Positions 8,131 to 18,311 of a stretch of 64,000 nucleotides of DNA are shown here, one piece after another; within the stretch, counting starts at the first letter, position 1, and each line of letters begins with the position of its first letter. Position numbers and translations under genes: made by a program. This DNA comes from WTFY01 sp965220875 (lineage in GTDB: Bacteria > Pseudomonadota > Gammaproteobacteria > UBA4575), in contig OZ244849.1 in assembly GCA_965220875.1 (NCBI GenBank), positions 1,488,001 to 1,552,000 on the forward strand, given 5' to 3'. The notes under the pieces were generated by a model. The model searched no databases. It saw nothing but the letters and a program-made list of their open reading frames with translations, and was not told where the DNA came from.

Positions 8131-9433
8131 AGTTTTAGGCAACTTGAATTTTAGAGGCCACCCTTTTTGGTACCGCATTGAGTACGAATCTGGCGGACTA
8201 TGCAGCCTTCAATGCCACATAATTACTGGACGTGATTATCCCCTGAAAACAAGTACAACTGTATTATGTGATTTTGCGATCATCCGAGGATAGCCGATGA
8301 CAGCGAGTTTCGCACCTACTTCTGTATTGAACAAGTACTGTGATTTGTGGGTCACTTGTAATCCTGCGCGTGGTGAGTAAGTCTATACTCAGTATGGGTG
8401 TTATGAGCATGATTCCCTGTTCATGCAAGCCCTAGGTAAAAAGGCACCCGAAAATACATTTTCATTCCTTGGGATACAGGCCATCGCTACTGGATAGTAG
8501 AGGCCAAGTCTACCTATCGTAGCTTTTCTCTAAGCCTTGGGAGAGGCACAAGACTACTCTGACAAAGTGAATCAACTTGGAGTTGGGCTCAGCAAGATTT
8601 GCCACTGAAATTGCAGGCACGATCAGTCTTTTTATGTAACTATTGCTTATTGGAATGGTAAAGAATGGCTTGAAGTTGCCATCAATAATTACGAAACCAC
8701 AGGCTTTCATACTCTAGACCAGTGCCTGAACATTCTGGACAGGAACAGCAACATTCTACCTCTTTTCGATGATGAGCCAGACAGGTTCTTGCGTAATGTA
8801 AACGCTATAAATCAGACCTTGCATGACAATGAAGTGCCAGCAAGAACAGGGCAAGCGTTATGGCAGCTCTATTGCTAGCAGTAGTGCAAGACGGGAAATT
8901 TACGTATCCATGCTAAGCTTAAGATTACTAATTCCGTAGTCAAATCAGGTGTACAGGCAGCTTGAATTGTCAGCCACTCTGCTGCTTGTATTGATCACTT
9001 CCTTACCGTCTTGGGCTGAAACTCTAAGGGATTTGCCCGAGTTAATACTCGTCTGATACGGCGGAAAATACTGGACTGTACATGTCCTGAGAGGACAGTA
9101 GTGGCTATCGCACCCAGACTGGCAAACGCCCTATTGCATCAACACAGAAGGCTGTTGCCATTGCTTCAGACCGAAATGATGAACGGGGCTCTTATTTCTT
9201 TTGATCACCTAGCAGGACTCACCGCTAAAGGTGGTGAATATGTGCGGAATCCTAAGAGCTTGCTTTGGTCTAAAGCGTTGCGAGAACTGAGAGATCAAGG
9301 CATTAGTAGTAACGACAGCAACGTTGATTGAGTATATCCCTGTCTTGATTTCTAAACTCTTAGACGTCAAATAAAAATTTTGGAACCTTTAGATATAATC
9401 CCCTTTGAAAACAACAAAGGAGTAACAAAAATA
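8131..9433. other. decayed mobile-element region without an intact gene
   Basis: About 1.3 kb of broken reading frames. One stretch (about 8663-8878, plus) reads as a protein fragment (starts EWLEVAINNYETTGFHTL, ends GQALWQLYC) that I do not recognise. A 76-codon open frame at 9101-9331 is of doubtful reality. The region ends with ATATAATCCCC at 9393-9403, the same sequence as the right terminus of the complete element at 37080-39410, so this is probably the residue of a related element. Confidence 0.45.
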
Positions 9434-9832
9434 ATGATAGCTAACTGGAAAAATGTACTGCTGCGAAAAATGGTTTTGCAGATATGCTCAATTTACGGAG
9501 ACGGCCATGCGTTCCTTGGTGAGAGCTTCTGTGAAGATGAGTTCGGAATGGTGAAGTCACAGACAGGCAGGGAGGGGATAGACGGGTATATTCGGCATTT
9601 GGCAGTTCAGGTAAAGCTTAAGTGGGTTACTCAAGAAAACCTGTCCAGTCGGTATGTCACCATAAAACCTGATGCGGGCTTTGACGTATTGATTGTCTGT
9701 AAAAACGGCGCCGAGGGCGATGTAGAGTTGTTTGGTGCATGGGAAAAGCAACAAGTAGAAGCTGTCAGAAAGCCTAATACCAACAGGATAAACCTCAAGG
9801 ACCTCGCACAGCTTAATTGCTTTCAGTTATAG
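9434..9832 (+). CDS. nuclease-like cargo protein, paralogue of 19357-19776
   Basis: A 132-aa protein starting at ATG 9434 (MIANWKN). It is clearly homologous to the product at 19357-19776: shared features are FLGESFCED, FGMV, DG(Y/H)I, LAVQVK, RYVTIKPDA, DVELFGAWEK. The DGYI...LAVQVK pattern resembles the Asp and (E/Q)xK motifs of Mrr-like PD-(D/E)XK nucleases, so a restriction-endonuclease fold is plausible but not proven. It sits next to an IS1595-type end (9393-9403) and a transposase remnant, so it is likely transposon cargo. Confidence 0.6.
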   Translation: MIANWKNVLLRKMVLQICSIYGDGHAFLGESFCEDEFGMVKSQTGREGIDGYIRHLAVQVKLKWVTQENLSSRYVTIKPDAGFDVLIVCKNGAEGDVELFGAWEKQQVEAVRKPNTNRINLKDLAQLNCFQL

Positions 9833-9840
9833 GATTCGCC

Positions 9841-9978
9841 ATGAAAGATAATTCATATCCTCTGTACATTGCTAAGCGTCGCTTTGATGCGTTATTTGAG
9901 GCAATGGTCGTCCGAGGCCGGTCACCAGATCGTCGAAAATCGAACCCGGCTGTTCGCGACGGTTGTAGCGGTAGTTGA
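9841..9978 (+). pseudogene. truncated second cargo gene
   Basis: The frame begins 8 bp after the preceding gene. Its N-terminal part (KRRFDALFEAMV) matches the frame that follows the paralogue at 19357 (KHRFDALLTAVV), so a two-gene cargo unit existed in both copies. After about 25 codons it runs into antisense transposase sequence, which marks a rearrangement point near 9910. Confidence 0.5.
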
Positions 9979-10198
9979 ACTCTTTCATGTGCTTCCAAAG
10001 GTGCTGCTTCGAAACGTGTACATGCGTCCCCCGAATTGAAAACTTTAAACGCGACCAGAAAGTTTCAATCGAATTAACATGAACATCACTCCTTGCAATA
10101 CATGCATGGTTAAGTGGTGATAGGTGTTCTGAGCTGTACTGTAGCGGTTTGTCCGATGACGATGAAATCACCGCCGAGTATTGCCGGACCATGCACAC
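9905..10198 (-). pseudogene. C-terminal remnant of an IS1595-family transposase
   Basis: Minus-strand frame containing the catalytic end of the family (HVNSIETFWSRLKFSIRG, then EFNYRYNRRE). The zinc ribbon and the first DDE aspartates are missing, so this is a fragment. Confidence 0.75.
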
Positions 10199-10369
10199 AA
10201 TGGACAGGGCCTGTGTGCTAGTCTAAATCTGGTTGTTTATCCATTGAGGTTTGACAGGTGAGACCGTAGACTTTGTCATGACTTGCTCGCATGCCAGCCT
10301 GTGTAGAAGGTTATCGCGTTCATGCATCTGGCACGAGCTACATCATCCCAGTACTTTTCGGGAAAGCCG

Positions 10370-11551
10370 ATGCTGACATTTACAGAGGAACTCTTGCTCA
10401 TGCTGGGGGATGAGGAGGGCCTGTTTCTTCCCGTCAAGGAACATGCCTTTGAATGTGCACTGGCCGGTGCCATCCTGATGGATCTTGCCTTCGCATTTCG
10501 TATTGACACAGACCTGCAGGCACTCGTGGTCACCGACCCCACCCCTACGGGCAATCCCATGCTCGATTATGTGCTGGCAAAGATTGTTGCCCGCACGGAC
10601 ATTACAGACACCCCGACCTGGATCCGGGTCTTGGCCACCGAGGATGCCGCAGTGATTCGTGAGCAGGCCCTGGATGGCCTAGTGGGGCACCGCATCCTGA
10701 AAAGGCAGCACAACCGCTTTCTGGGGGTGTTTCGCTCCACCTGCTATCCCACCCTGGATGACCGGCCCGTGCAGGCGATCAAGTCACGCATCGAGGCAGT
10801 CGTCTCCGATGACATTCCGGACCCGCGGGACGTGGCCCTGATCTCCCTGGTGGACGCCTGCCAGATTCTCCCTGACCTGTTTCCCAAGTGGGAGGCGGAA
10901 CGCACCAACTCCCGGCTTGATCTGTTGCGCAGGATGGACCTGATCGGTCGCGAGCTCACCGGCACCATCACCGAAATCCAGAGCCGGATCATCCGTGCGG
11001 CACGCGCCCAGGCAGAACGCTTCAGGAAGACCCTACTAAGCCTGGCTGCGGTGGGCAGCGCGGCCACGATCGCAACCCTGCTGGTGCCGAGTATCGGGGT
11101 TCCGGACCGCTGGGGTCCTTCGCTCCCCGGGCTGCTCTGGTTCGACGGGTTCTGGAAGCAGTTCAGCGGCTACCTGCTGCTTGCACTCAGCATGGCCGGG
11201 CTGACAGTCGCGGTCACAATCAAGAAGCAGCTGCTGGCCTGGGTCTCGGGTTCACATCGCTGGAGGCTTTCCCACATCGTACTCGGCCTCGGCTGTGTAT
11301 TCATCCTCTTCATGCACACGGGATTTCGCCTGGGCAGCAATCTGAATGCCGCGCTGATGGGCAGTTACCTCACCGTGCTGCTGTCGGGCACGCTGGTCGG
11401 CGTGGTGGTCGGGGCAGCGCCGCGACTCAAGCAGATGGGCCTGCACAGGATCGGCCCGGCCCGGCGCACCCTGCTTTGGGTCCATGCCCTGGCGACTTGC
11501 CTGCTGCCGGCCCTGCTCATCGTTCACGTACTGTCCGTGTATCTCTACTAG
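10370..11551 (+). CDS. GPP34-domain protein fused to a cytochrome b-like membrane domain
   Basis: A 393-aa protein starting at ATG 10370 (MLTFTEELLLML), the usual start of GPP34 (GOLPH3-like) domains; an in-frame ATG at 10322 is possible. The N-terminal ~200 residues have the GPP34 signature (LALAGAILMDLAF-like, TDPTPTGNPMLDYVL). The C-terminal half has about five membrane segments with histidines suited to haem b ligation: SHIVLG, LFMHTG, LWVHALA, LIVHVL. GPP34 domains bind membrane phosphoinositide head groups in eukaryotes; their bacterial role is poorly known. The gene is followed after 10 bp by a multihaem cytochrome c, so the fusion is probably the quinone-side membrane partner of an electron-transfer chain. 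I know no described protein with this domain order. Confidence 0.8.
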   Translation: MLTFTEELLLMLGDEEGLFLPVKEHAFECALAGAILMDLAFAFRIDTDLQALVVTDPTPTGNPMLDYVLAKIVARTDITDTPTWIRVLATEDAAVIREQALDGLVGHRILKRQHNRFLGVFRSTCYPTLDDRPVQAIKSRIEAVVSDDIPDPRDVALISLVDACQILPDLFPKWEAERTNSRLDLLRRMDLIGRELTGTITEIQSRIIRAARAQAERFRKTLLSLAAVGSAATIATLLVPSIGVPDRWGPSLPGLLWFDGFWKQFSGYLLLALSMAGLTVAVTIKKQLLAWVSGSHRWRLSHIVLGLGCVFILFMHTGFRLGSNLNAALMGSYLTVLLSGTLVGVVVGAAPRLKQMGLHRIGPARRTLLWVHALATCLLPALLIVHVLSVYLY

Positions 11552-11561
11552 GAAGCATCGC

Positions 11562-13034
11562 ATGGTTCGCAGGCTCATGCAGGCTGTGCTGGTGATGACC
11601 CTGCTGGGTGCCGCGTACGTGATCGTGACGATGACTATCGCCGGAGACCGGCGCCTGCTGCTGAGCGGCCAGACCACCGGTGCCCACCACCAGCTGGAGA
11701 TGGCTTGCGAGACCTGTCATGGCAACTCCGCATTCGCCGGCGAGCAGGCTGCAGTAAAGGTGCTGAACCGGAATTGCAGGAAGTGCCACGAGGATGAACT
11801 GAAGGTGGCCAAGGACAGCCACTCGCGCAAGCGCTTTCGCAACCCGCGCATGGCGGAGTACTGGGGTATTCTCGATGCGCGGCGTTGCACTACCTGTCAT
11901 ATCGAGCACCGCCCGGAGATCACGCGAGCCAGTGCAGTCACGGTCCCGATGGACTTTTGCGTGGCCTGCCACTCGCAAGGCGAGCAGGACATCCGAACGA
12001 CCCGCGCCAGTCATGCCGGGCTGGACTTTGCCACCTGCGCATCGGCAGGTTGTCACAACTTCCACGACAACCGTGCACTCTTCGAGGACTTCCTGCTTGC
12101 TCATGCCGGCCAGTCCGAGCCTGAACGACCCGTTGTGCATGGGTTGTCTGCACGTTACTTAGCCCGGCCAGTGTCGGTCGACGAGGCCCTGGGACGAGGG
12201 GATGCCATTGCACCGCCTGCAGCACTTGCCGAACCGGGCGCACTGGATCACTGGGTGGATTCCGGCCATGCTCAGGCCGGGATCAACTGCACGAGCTGTC
12301 ATGTGCCCAAGCCTGTCAGGGATGCGCTGAACGTCGAGGCGTTGACACACTGGATCGATGTGCCGGAGACGGGGGTGTGCATGGAGTGCCACAAGCCGCA
12401 GGCTCGTACGTTTGTCCGGGGGCGCCACGGCATGCGCCAGCATCCCCGCATCGCAAAACCCAGGGATGCGGGCCGGGGGCTCACCCGGGTCGTACCTGCA
12501 TGGATGAGTCGCTGGCTCAACGACCCGGCCCTGCCCGTTGTGATGACCGTGGGTGAGGCGCGCCTGCCGATGCGCGCCGATGCAGACCCCTCCACGACAC
12601 TCAATTGCAGTACCTGTCACCGCGCACATGCCCTCGATACGGTACGTGCAGCGGCGGAGGCCTGTGCCTCCTGTCACGATGATGCGCATACTCGCAACTA
12701 TTTTGAAAGCCCACACTATGTGCTGTGGCAGCTGGAGCAGGTAGGCGGGGCACCGCCCGGTAGTGGTGTCAGTTGTGCAAGCTGTCACATGCCGAAGCTC
12801 GAACACCGCAGGCAGGTGCTTACCACCCACAACCAGAATGACAACCTGCGGCCCAACGAAAAAATGATACGGTCAGTTTGCCTGGACTGTCACAGCCTCG
12901 GCTTCTCACTGAATGCACTTGCCGATGTCGAACTCATCCGGCAGAACTTTACAGGCAAACCCAAGGTCCACGTACAAAGCATCGACTGGGCCATTGCACG
13001 CAGCCTGTCAAAGCCCGGTACGCCGGAGGACTGA
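11562..13034 (+). CDS. undecahaem c-type cytochrome, membrane anchored
   Basis: A 490-aa protein with an N-terminal membrane segment (residues about 6-28) that anchors it in the periplasm. It has ten CxxCH haem sites (CETCH, CRKCH, CTTCH, CVACH, CTSCH, CMECH, CSTCH, CASCH twice, CLDCH) and one expanded CxxxxCH site (CASAGCH), giving eleven predicted haems. The start at ATG 11562 follows the GPP34 gene by 10 bp, so the two are one transcription unit. The family is not one I can name; it is not a standard NrfA, Hao or Otr. Role inferred: periplasmic electron transfer from the b-type membrane partner. Confidence 0.85.
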   Translation: MVRRLMQAVLVMTLLGAAYVIVTMTIAGDRRLLLSGQTTGAHHQLEMACETCHGNSAFAGEQAAVKVLNRNCRKCHEDELKVAKDSHSRKRFRNPRMAEYWGILDARRCTTCHIEHRPEITRASAVTVPMDFCVACHSQGEQDIRTTRASHAGLDFATCASAGCHNFHDNRALFEDFLLAHAGQSEPERPVVHGLSARYLARPVSVDEALGRGDAIAPPAALAEPGALDHWVDSGHAQAGINCTSCHVPKPVRDALNVEALTHWIDVPETGVCMECHKPQARTFVRGRHGMRQHPRIAKPRDAGRGLTRVVPAWMSRWLNDPALPVVMTVGEARLPMRADADPSTTLNCSTCHRAHALDTVRAAAEACASCHDDAHTRNYFESPHYVLWQLEQVGGAPPGSGVSCASCHMPKLEHRRQVLTTHNQNDNLRPNEKMIRSVCLDCHSLGFSLNALADVELIRQNFTGKPKVHVQSIDWAIARSLSKPGTPED

Positions 13035-13119
13035 TGGATGGTCGTACTCTGTGCGCTATTTGAAATTGCACGGCAATTTCAGTAATAATGTATCTTCAGT
13101 AGCAGACAGGGAATGGTAG

Positions 13120-13686
13120 ATCACGAAGAAAATTGCAGCGCTGGCCGGGTTTTTATGGGGGATTGGTGTGGCTATGACAGCTGTTGCAGCCTCCGAAGGC
13201 ATACCCTACGCGAAGGTCGCCGACATGCTCTACCAGGTGATGTCGGCCAACCGCGAGGTCTACACCCGTGTCGTGGTCCAGCGTCTTACCGTGGATGAGA
13301 AAATCCTGACTGCATCGGAGCACTTCGAGGATGATGCAGCTCTGCCCCTGCCGTCACAGATGTTTCGATTTGTGGCCGAGGAAGTGTTGGACAACACGGA
13401 AGACTTCTCCTATTCACTGCTGTCCCTGCACCCGATTAACAAGAAAAACGGGCCTGCCACGGAGTTGGAGCGACAGGGGCTTGAACATGTTGCCAATGCA
13501 CCAGGAGAAAACTTTTACGGCGAAGAGGAACTCGGTGGTGAGCGCTATTTCAGTGCTGTGTATCCTGATTATGCGGTCGTTGAAGCTTGTGTCCAGTGCC
13601 ACAACAACCACAAGGATTCCCCGCGCAAGGATCTCAGCGAAGGTGAAGTCATGGGGGGTGTAGTCATTCGTATTCCTATGGACTGA
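13120..13686 (+). CDS. Tll0287-like (DUF3365) c-haem protein, start codon uncertain
   Basis: A small secreted haem protein: signal sequence TKKIAALAGFLWGIGVAM then AVAASE, and a single CVQCH site near the C-terminus with the family features ANREVYTRVVVQ and YPDYAVVEACVQCHN. Only GTG 13168 is a standard start in this frame, and it would cut off most of the signal peptide. The position expected for the start is ATC at 13120, directly after an in-frame stop and behind cagggaatgg. So either a non-standard start is used or the start has mutated. It belongs with the upstream cytochrome genes. Confidence 0.7.
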   Translation: MTKKIAALAGFLWGIGVAMTAVAASEGIPYAKVADMLYQVMSANREVYTRVVVQRLTVDEKILTASEHFEDDAALPLPSQMFRFVAEEVLDNTEDFSYSLLSLHPINKKNGPATELERQGLEHVANAPGENFYGEEELGGERYFSAVYPDYAVVEACVQCHNNHKDSPRKDLSEGEVMGGVVIRIPMD

Positions 13687-13945
13687 CGGGTATATCTGAT
13701 TAGTCTGTAATAATCCACAGGACTCATCGGAGTCTCACACTCCCTCTAGAACTGCAGTGACCGCTGGGATCAATATAAGTACACACCAGCCAGCAAGTAA
13801 CAGTCTGCGGCCCACCGAGTCATCTAGGCTTACACGAAACACTACCAGACAATCTTCCGCAGCCGAAATTCCAATGAAACATGTGGTCGCCCTGCCCTAA
13901 AGACGTTCGCAGGCTCATTGCCAAGCCAGTCGAGGCAACTCTCCC
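13687..13945. other. intergenic region before the autotransporter
   Basis: No gene seen. It probably contains the autotransporter promoter, but no convincing -35/-10 pair stands out. Confidence 0.4.
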
Positions 13946-16900
13946 ATGAGGAGGTTTCCAGCAGTCCGACATTATTGCTGTAAAACACACTTTTTTGAGG
14001 TGTATACCTGGAAGGGTTTGTGTGTCCTGACGGTTCTTGGCCTAGCTACCCTGTCCATGGCCGGTAGCGATGCCTTTGCGGCTGCCGTGTGCAGCAACAC
14101 ACCTGGCGCAGGGAATCATATTCAATGTGAAGAACCAGCAACATCGACCAGCGATATAGATATTGATGCGGTGGGTGTCGATATCGACTTGACTGGGAGT
14201 GGCGTCTCCACTGCGGGGGTGCAAGCTGTGCATACAGGCAGCGGGGATGTGGATATCAGCATCAGCGGTGCGACAACCAACATGATGACCACTCCATCAA
14301 TGATCGACACGACAGGAAGCAATACTTTCGGTGTCCGTGGCACGCTGGTCGGCGAAGGCACCCTCACTTTCTCACTGGAAGATACCGAAATCCGAACACA
14401 GGGTACTGGCTCCATAGGACTGGGGGCCCGGCATATGGGCAACGGCCATCTCAAAGTGGACTTGAGGAACGGTGTCGTGATCGATACCCAGGGAGGCGGC
14501 AGCGCAATCGGTGTCAGGATGGTGCAGCAGAATACCGCTGCAAACCAAATGAACGACGTCACCTTTCTGGCCGAGGAAATTTCCGTTACTACTGCAGGGA
14601 GCCGAGGGTACGGCCTTTTTGCCACTCGAGAGGGCGGTCCCGGCAATATCCACATGACGGTCAGGGACAGTACGGTCATGACCCAAGGTAACATGGGGTT
14701 AGGCGTATTTGGCCAGCATTCCGGTACAGGCGACACAACGATCACCCTGGTCTGTACGGACTCCCCTGCAGTTCGCTGTGAGATCACGACCCCGGGGACC
14801 CAGGGACACGGCGTGCAAAGCTGGCATCATGCTAGCTCCAGCGGCGACATCCGGATCAAGGTACAGGGCAACTACGACATCCGAGCGGGGAGCACAGCTA
14901 CCAACAACGCCTACGGCATATACGGGCTGCATCAGGGTACCGGAAATATCGATATCGACCTGCAGGGCGGTGCCATCACCACCACCGGGGCTTCTTCCCA
15001 CGGCATTCATGGGTGAAAATTCACAGGAGCCCGGGGCAATGTCGACATCGACGTGCAGGGTGGTTCCATCACCACGGCAGGAACAGCTGCCCACGGCGCC
15101 TATGGGGCGCACCAGGGTACCGGAAATATCGATATCGACCTGCAGGGCGGTGCCATCACCACGGCAGGAACCACTTCCTACGGCGTCTACGGCTTGCATA
15201 CTGGATCCGGCAACATCAACCTCGCTACGGAAGGCGGTCATGGAGTTACCACACAAGGCTCCAATGGGCACGGCATCGTGGCCCTTCATTTGGGGAGAGC
15301 GACATCGGGACGCAATATCGACATCACGGTGGGCAGTCCGACCCGGCTGGGTGGTTTTATCAGGACAAGCGGCACAGGTGCCCGGGGTGTGCATGTAGGT
15401 GGCCTCAGCAATGGCGCACCGATCCGCGTGGCGGCCCGCGGTGCCGATGGCTTTTTGCAGCAGACGGTGCGGGTCAACCGGTCGATCACCAGCGCGGCCG
15501 AGGGGGTGTACCTGGCCGGGGGCGGCAAGGTCATCATCGGCCCTTCGGGCAGCATCGACTCGGACCTGGACATCGCCATCCTGGCCACCGGCACGGTCCC
15601 GGAAGATACCAGTGACATGAACAACGTGATCCCGGCTATCCCGCCCAAGCTGAGGGTGGACCTGAACCCCAGCGGGCAGCGCATGACAGGAGAGGACGGC
15701 TGGCTGGCCCAGGCCCTGGGCGGGGGCTGGATTCTCAACGAAGGTGGCGAGACCACGATTGCGGTCCACAATGTGGTGCTGCATGAGGGGGCGACGGGCG
15801 TCGTCCCCGGTGCGGTGGCCCGCAACGGTGCCTGGAACGTCACGATGCTGTCGGATGGGGTGACGGTGGCCCGCAGCACGGACCCGTTCACCGCCAGCAT
15901 GCGCACCGCAAATGTCTTCGCCGATCGCGATTTCTCTGAAGATGACTTCATGGAGCAGGTGCTCGCCTGCCTGGCAGGCCAGACCGGAACGCCCCCCAAC
16001 TGCATGGACCCTGATCCAGAACCCGATCCTGATCCTGAACCCGAACCAGAGCCCATGCCAGAACCCGATCCTGATCCTGAACCCGATCCTGATCCTGAAC
16101 CCGAACCAGAGCCCATGCCAGAACCCGATCCTGATCCTGAACCCGATCCTGATCCTGAACCCGAACCAGAGCCCATGCCAGAACCCGATCCTGATCCTGA
16201 ACCCGAACCAGAGCCTTCTGGCTCGGTGCTGATGGAGGACTATGCACCCCGTGCCGCCCTCTACGAGGCCCTGCCGAGCTTCCTGCTCGGCCTGCATACC
16301 GACCGCTGGCCGGGCCACCCCCCCTCGGCACCTGTCTGGATGGCCCTGTCAGGGACTACAGGAGACCAGGACTTTGATAACTCTACCGTAGACGTAGAGT
16401 TCGATACCGAACACCAGGTTTTTCAACTGGGGACTACCTTTGTACAGGACCCGCACTGGACCCTGCAGGCCACCCTGCACCATGTATCCGGTTCTGCGGA
16501 TGTCTCTTCTCCCGTACAGGGCGGAGACATTGATGCCGAAGGCCAAGGGATATCCCTTGCAACCCAATGGACCCGTGGTGGAGGTACCTATGCGAGGGGG
16601 AGGGTCGCCTGGACTGAATATGAGCTGGACATTGACTCCGAGGAAGTCGGGCGTCTGGTCTCTTCGCTGGATGCCGAGCGTCTTGCGATACAGCTTGAGG
16701 CTGGCCATCGGATGCCTTGGGGCGCCCGGGTTCACTGGACCCCGCATATCCGTCTTTCGCATACCCAAGTATCCATTGACCGCTTTACCGACCGTGTCGG
16801 GGCTCGGGTATCCTTTTCGGATGAGGAGCGTTCCAGTGCAGCCCTTGGCATCATGACCGATACCACGCGAAGTGCAGGGGGCGGTGAGCTTTCAATACGG

Positions 16901-17122
16901 GGGGCACTGCACCTGAAACATTACATCAGTGGTACGGACACCACCGCAAAGGTCTCCGGGATGAACCTTCGAGCCCGCACGCAGGACAATGAGGTGCTGC
17001 TGGACCTGGGGGCCAGGTGGCAGAAGGATCCGTGGATACTGGATGCAGCACTGTCTGTCCAGGAGGCAGGTTCCGGGAATCATGCGTACTCAGGTTCAAT
17101 CCATATCGGGATGCAGTTCTAG
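13946..17122 (+). pseudogene. autotransporter adhesin with an in-frame stop at 15014
   Basis: A 1058-codon frame broken once by TGA at 15014-15016. N-terminus: extended signal peptide (to about ...SDAFAAA). The passenger is made of degenerate repeats ending in patterns like (H/Y)G(I/V)YGLH.GTGNIDIDLQGGAI, typical of beta-helix autotransporters. A Pro/Glu/Asp linker follows, encoded by a 60-bp tandem repeat, and then a C-terminal ~280-residue beta-barrel ending in Phe (GMQF). Frame and repeat register continue across the stop (HGIHG-stop-KFTGARGNVDIDVQGG), so a single point mutation separates it from an intact gene. Unless suppressed, the stop leaves a passenger fragment without translocator. 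Confidence 0.82.
16012..16212 (+). repeat. 60-bp tandem repeat encoding a Pro-Asp/Glu linker
   Basis: A 60-bp unit (acccgatcctgatcctgaac...) is repeated about three times with perfect copies at 16081-16140 and 16141-16200, encoding PDPEPDPDPEPEPEPMPE-type sequence between passenger and barrel. The copy number can change in frame by 20 residues. Confidence 0.9.
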
Positions 17123-17480
17123 GGGAAGTAGAATCCCAGTGACCCGTGAGGGTGGGCGGGGCCTGGATGCCGATCTCTTCGCTTTGTAATCGTAAGTTAT
17201 CTAACCTCAAGACCATCCTCCGATGATTCCAAACACCTACTACAGACCCATGTCTCATTGGAGAATACTGAAACTTGAAGCGCTTGTGCAGGCATGTTAG
17301 GGGAACTACATATGTGGCACACAATATGCCAGTCTACGCATAGATCCTGACATGGCAACGAAGCACGATAACCAAGTGGGGAGCCATCAAGGGTCGGCCT
17401 TCAGTAACGGGGCAGCTGGACGTGGAGGTGGCGACGTCAGTCGGCCTGTGAAGAGTCAAATGGATACCAAGTATATAGTT
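17123..17480. other. no gene seen
   Basis: Spacer between the autotransporter and a transposase remnant. The right part may be decayed IS sequence. Confidence 0.4.
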
Positions 17481-17499
17481 ACCAGAAAACCCGCTGGAT

Positions 17500-17966
17500 G
17501 GTGATGTAGAAGCGGATGAAACCTATATCGGAGGCAAGGCTTCTGGTGGCAAGCGTGGAGCGGTGCTCCCAACAAGTCTATCGCTTTCGGAATGCTGGAC
17601 CGGGATGGGGATGTAATGACCGAGGTTGTCCCGAATGTTAAGAAGAACACCCTTCAACCGATTATTGCTGCTAACGTCAAAAAGGGCAGCACGGTGCATA
17701 CTGATGAGCTTCGCTCCTATAAGGGACTGGACAAGGCTGGGTATGAGCGCAAGCGAGTTAACCACGGAACCGGGCAACACGTGAAAGACGATTGCCACGT
17801 CAACAGCATTGAAGGCTTTTGGGCCAGGTTGAAACTGTCTATTCGCGGTACACATATCCATGTCTCTAAGAAGTGCCTTCGGAAGTATCTGAAGGAGTTT
17901 GAGTTTCGCTACAACTATCGGAACAAGCCTGAGCAGATGTTTCCTGACTTGCTTTCTTCCCTATAG
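17500..17966 (+). pseudogene. IS1595-family transposase remnant
   Basis: Starts within the DDE domain (VEADETYIGGKAS) and shifts frame near 17560. The second frame (17592-17966) has HVNSIEGFWARLKLSIRG then EFRYNYRNKPEQ. The N-terminal zinc ribbon is missing. Closest in the window to the remnant at 9905-10198. Confidence 0.8.
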
Positions 17967-17985
17967 CAGCAGCTTCCAGTGCTGG

Positions 17986-18023
17986 CAGGGAACGTCCATC
18001 TGATACAGATGGATGTTCCCTGC
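17986..18023. repeat. strong inverted repeat next to the transposase remnant
   Basis: Arms of 17 bp (CAGGGAACGTCCATCTG and, after a short loop, the complement with one mismatch). No T run follows, so it is not a standard terminator; it may be a palindromic element or part of an IS end. Confidence 0.6.
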
Positions 18024-18311
18024 AGAAACGCGCCAGCAAGCCAAATCGGCGTGCTTCTTCCAGACTGATAATATTTACCAACTGACATTGTTATCGTTCC
18101 TCTATTGCTTGCATTTTATACTTCACACATGTAATACTTTGTATGATCTCTTCATACTTCACAAGTAACTCGTTAACGGTCTAGCTTGGGTCCGCATTGA
18201 GGAGATCACTCTTCATATAAGTACTCTCATTTTAAGGCTCTGGGATTGAGCCTTTCTTTTTGGATTTACATACAATCAAAATCATCCATATCACACTCAG
18301 TAAATAAGATT
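18024..18311. other. no gene seen
   Basis: AT-rich spacer without a supported feature. Confidence 0.35.

Noticed and set aside
8131..9433. Additional cas gene next to tracrRNA
   Set aside because: Broken frames only; no cas4, csn2 or other cas motif.
14699..16318. 539-codon open frame on the minus strand
   Set aside because: It lies opposite the autotransporter; its repetitive sequence (GFRIRIGFWHG) is only the complement of the 60-bp repeat and it has no family features.
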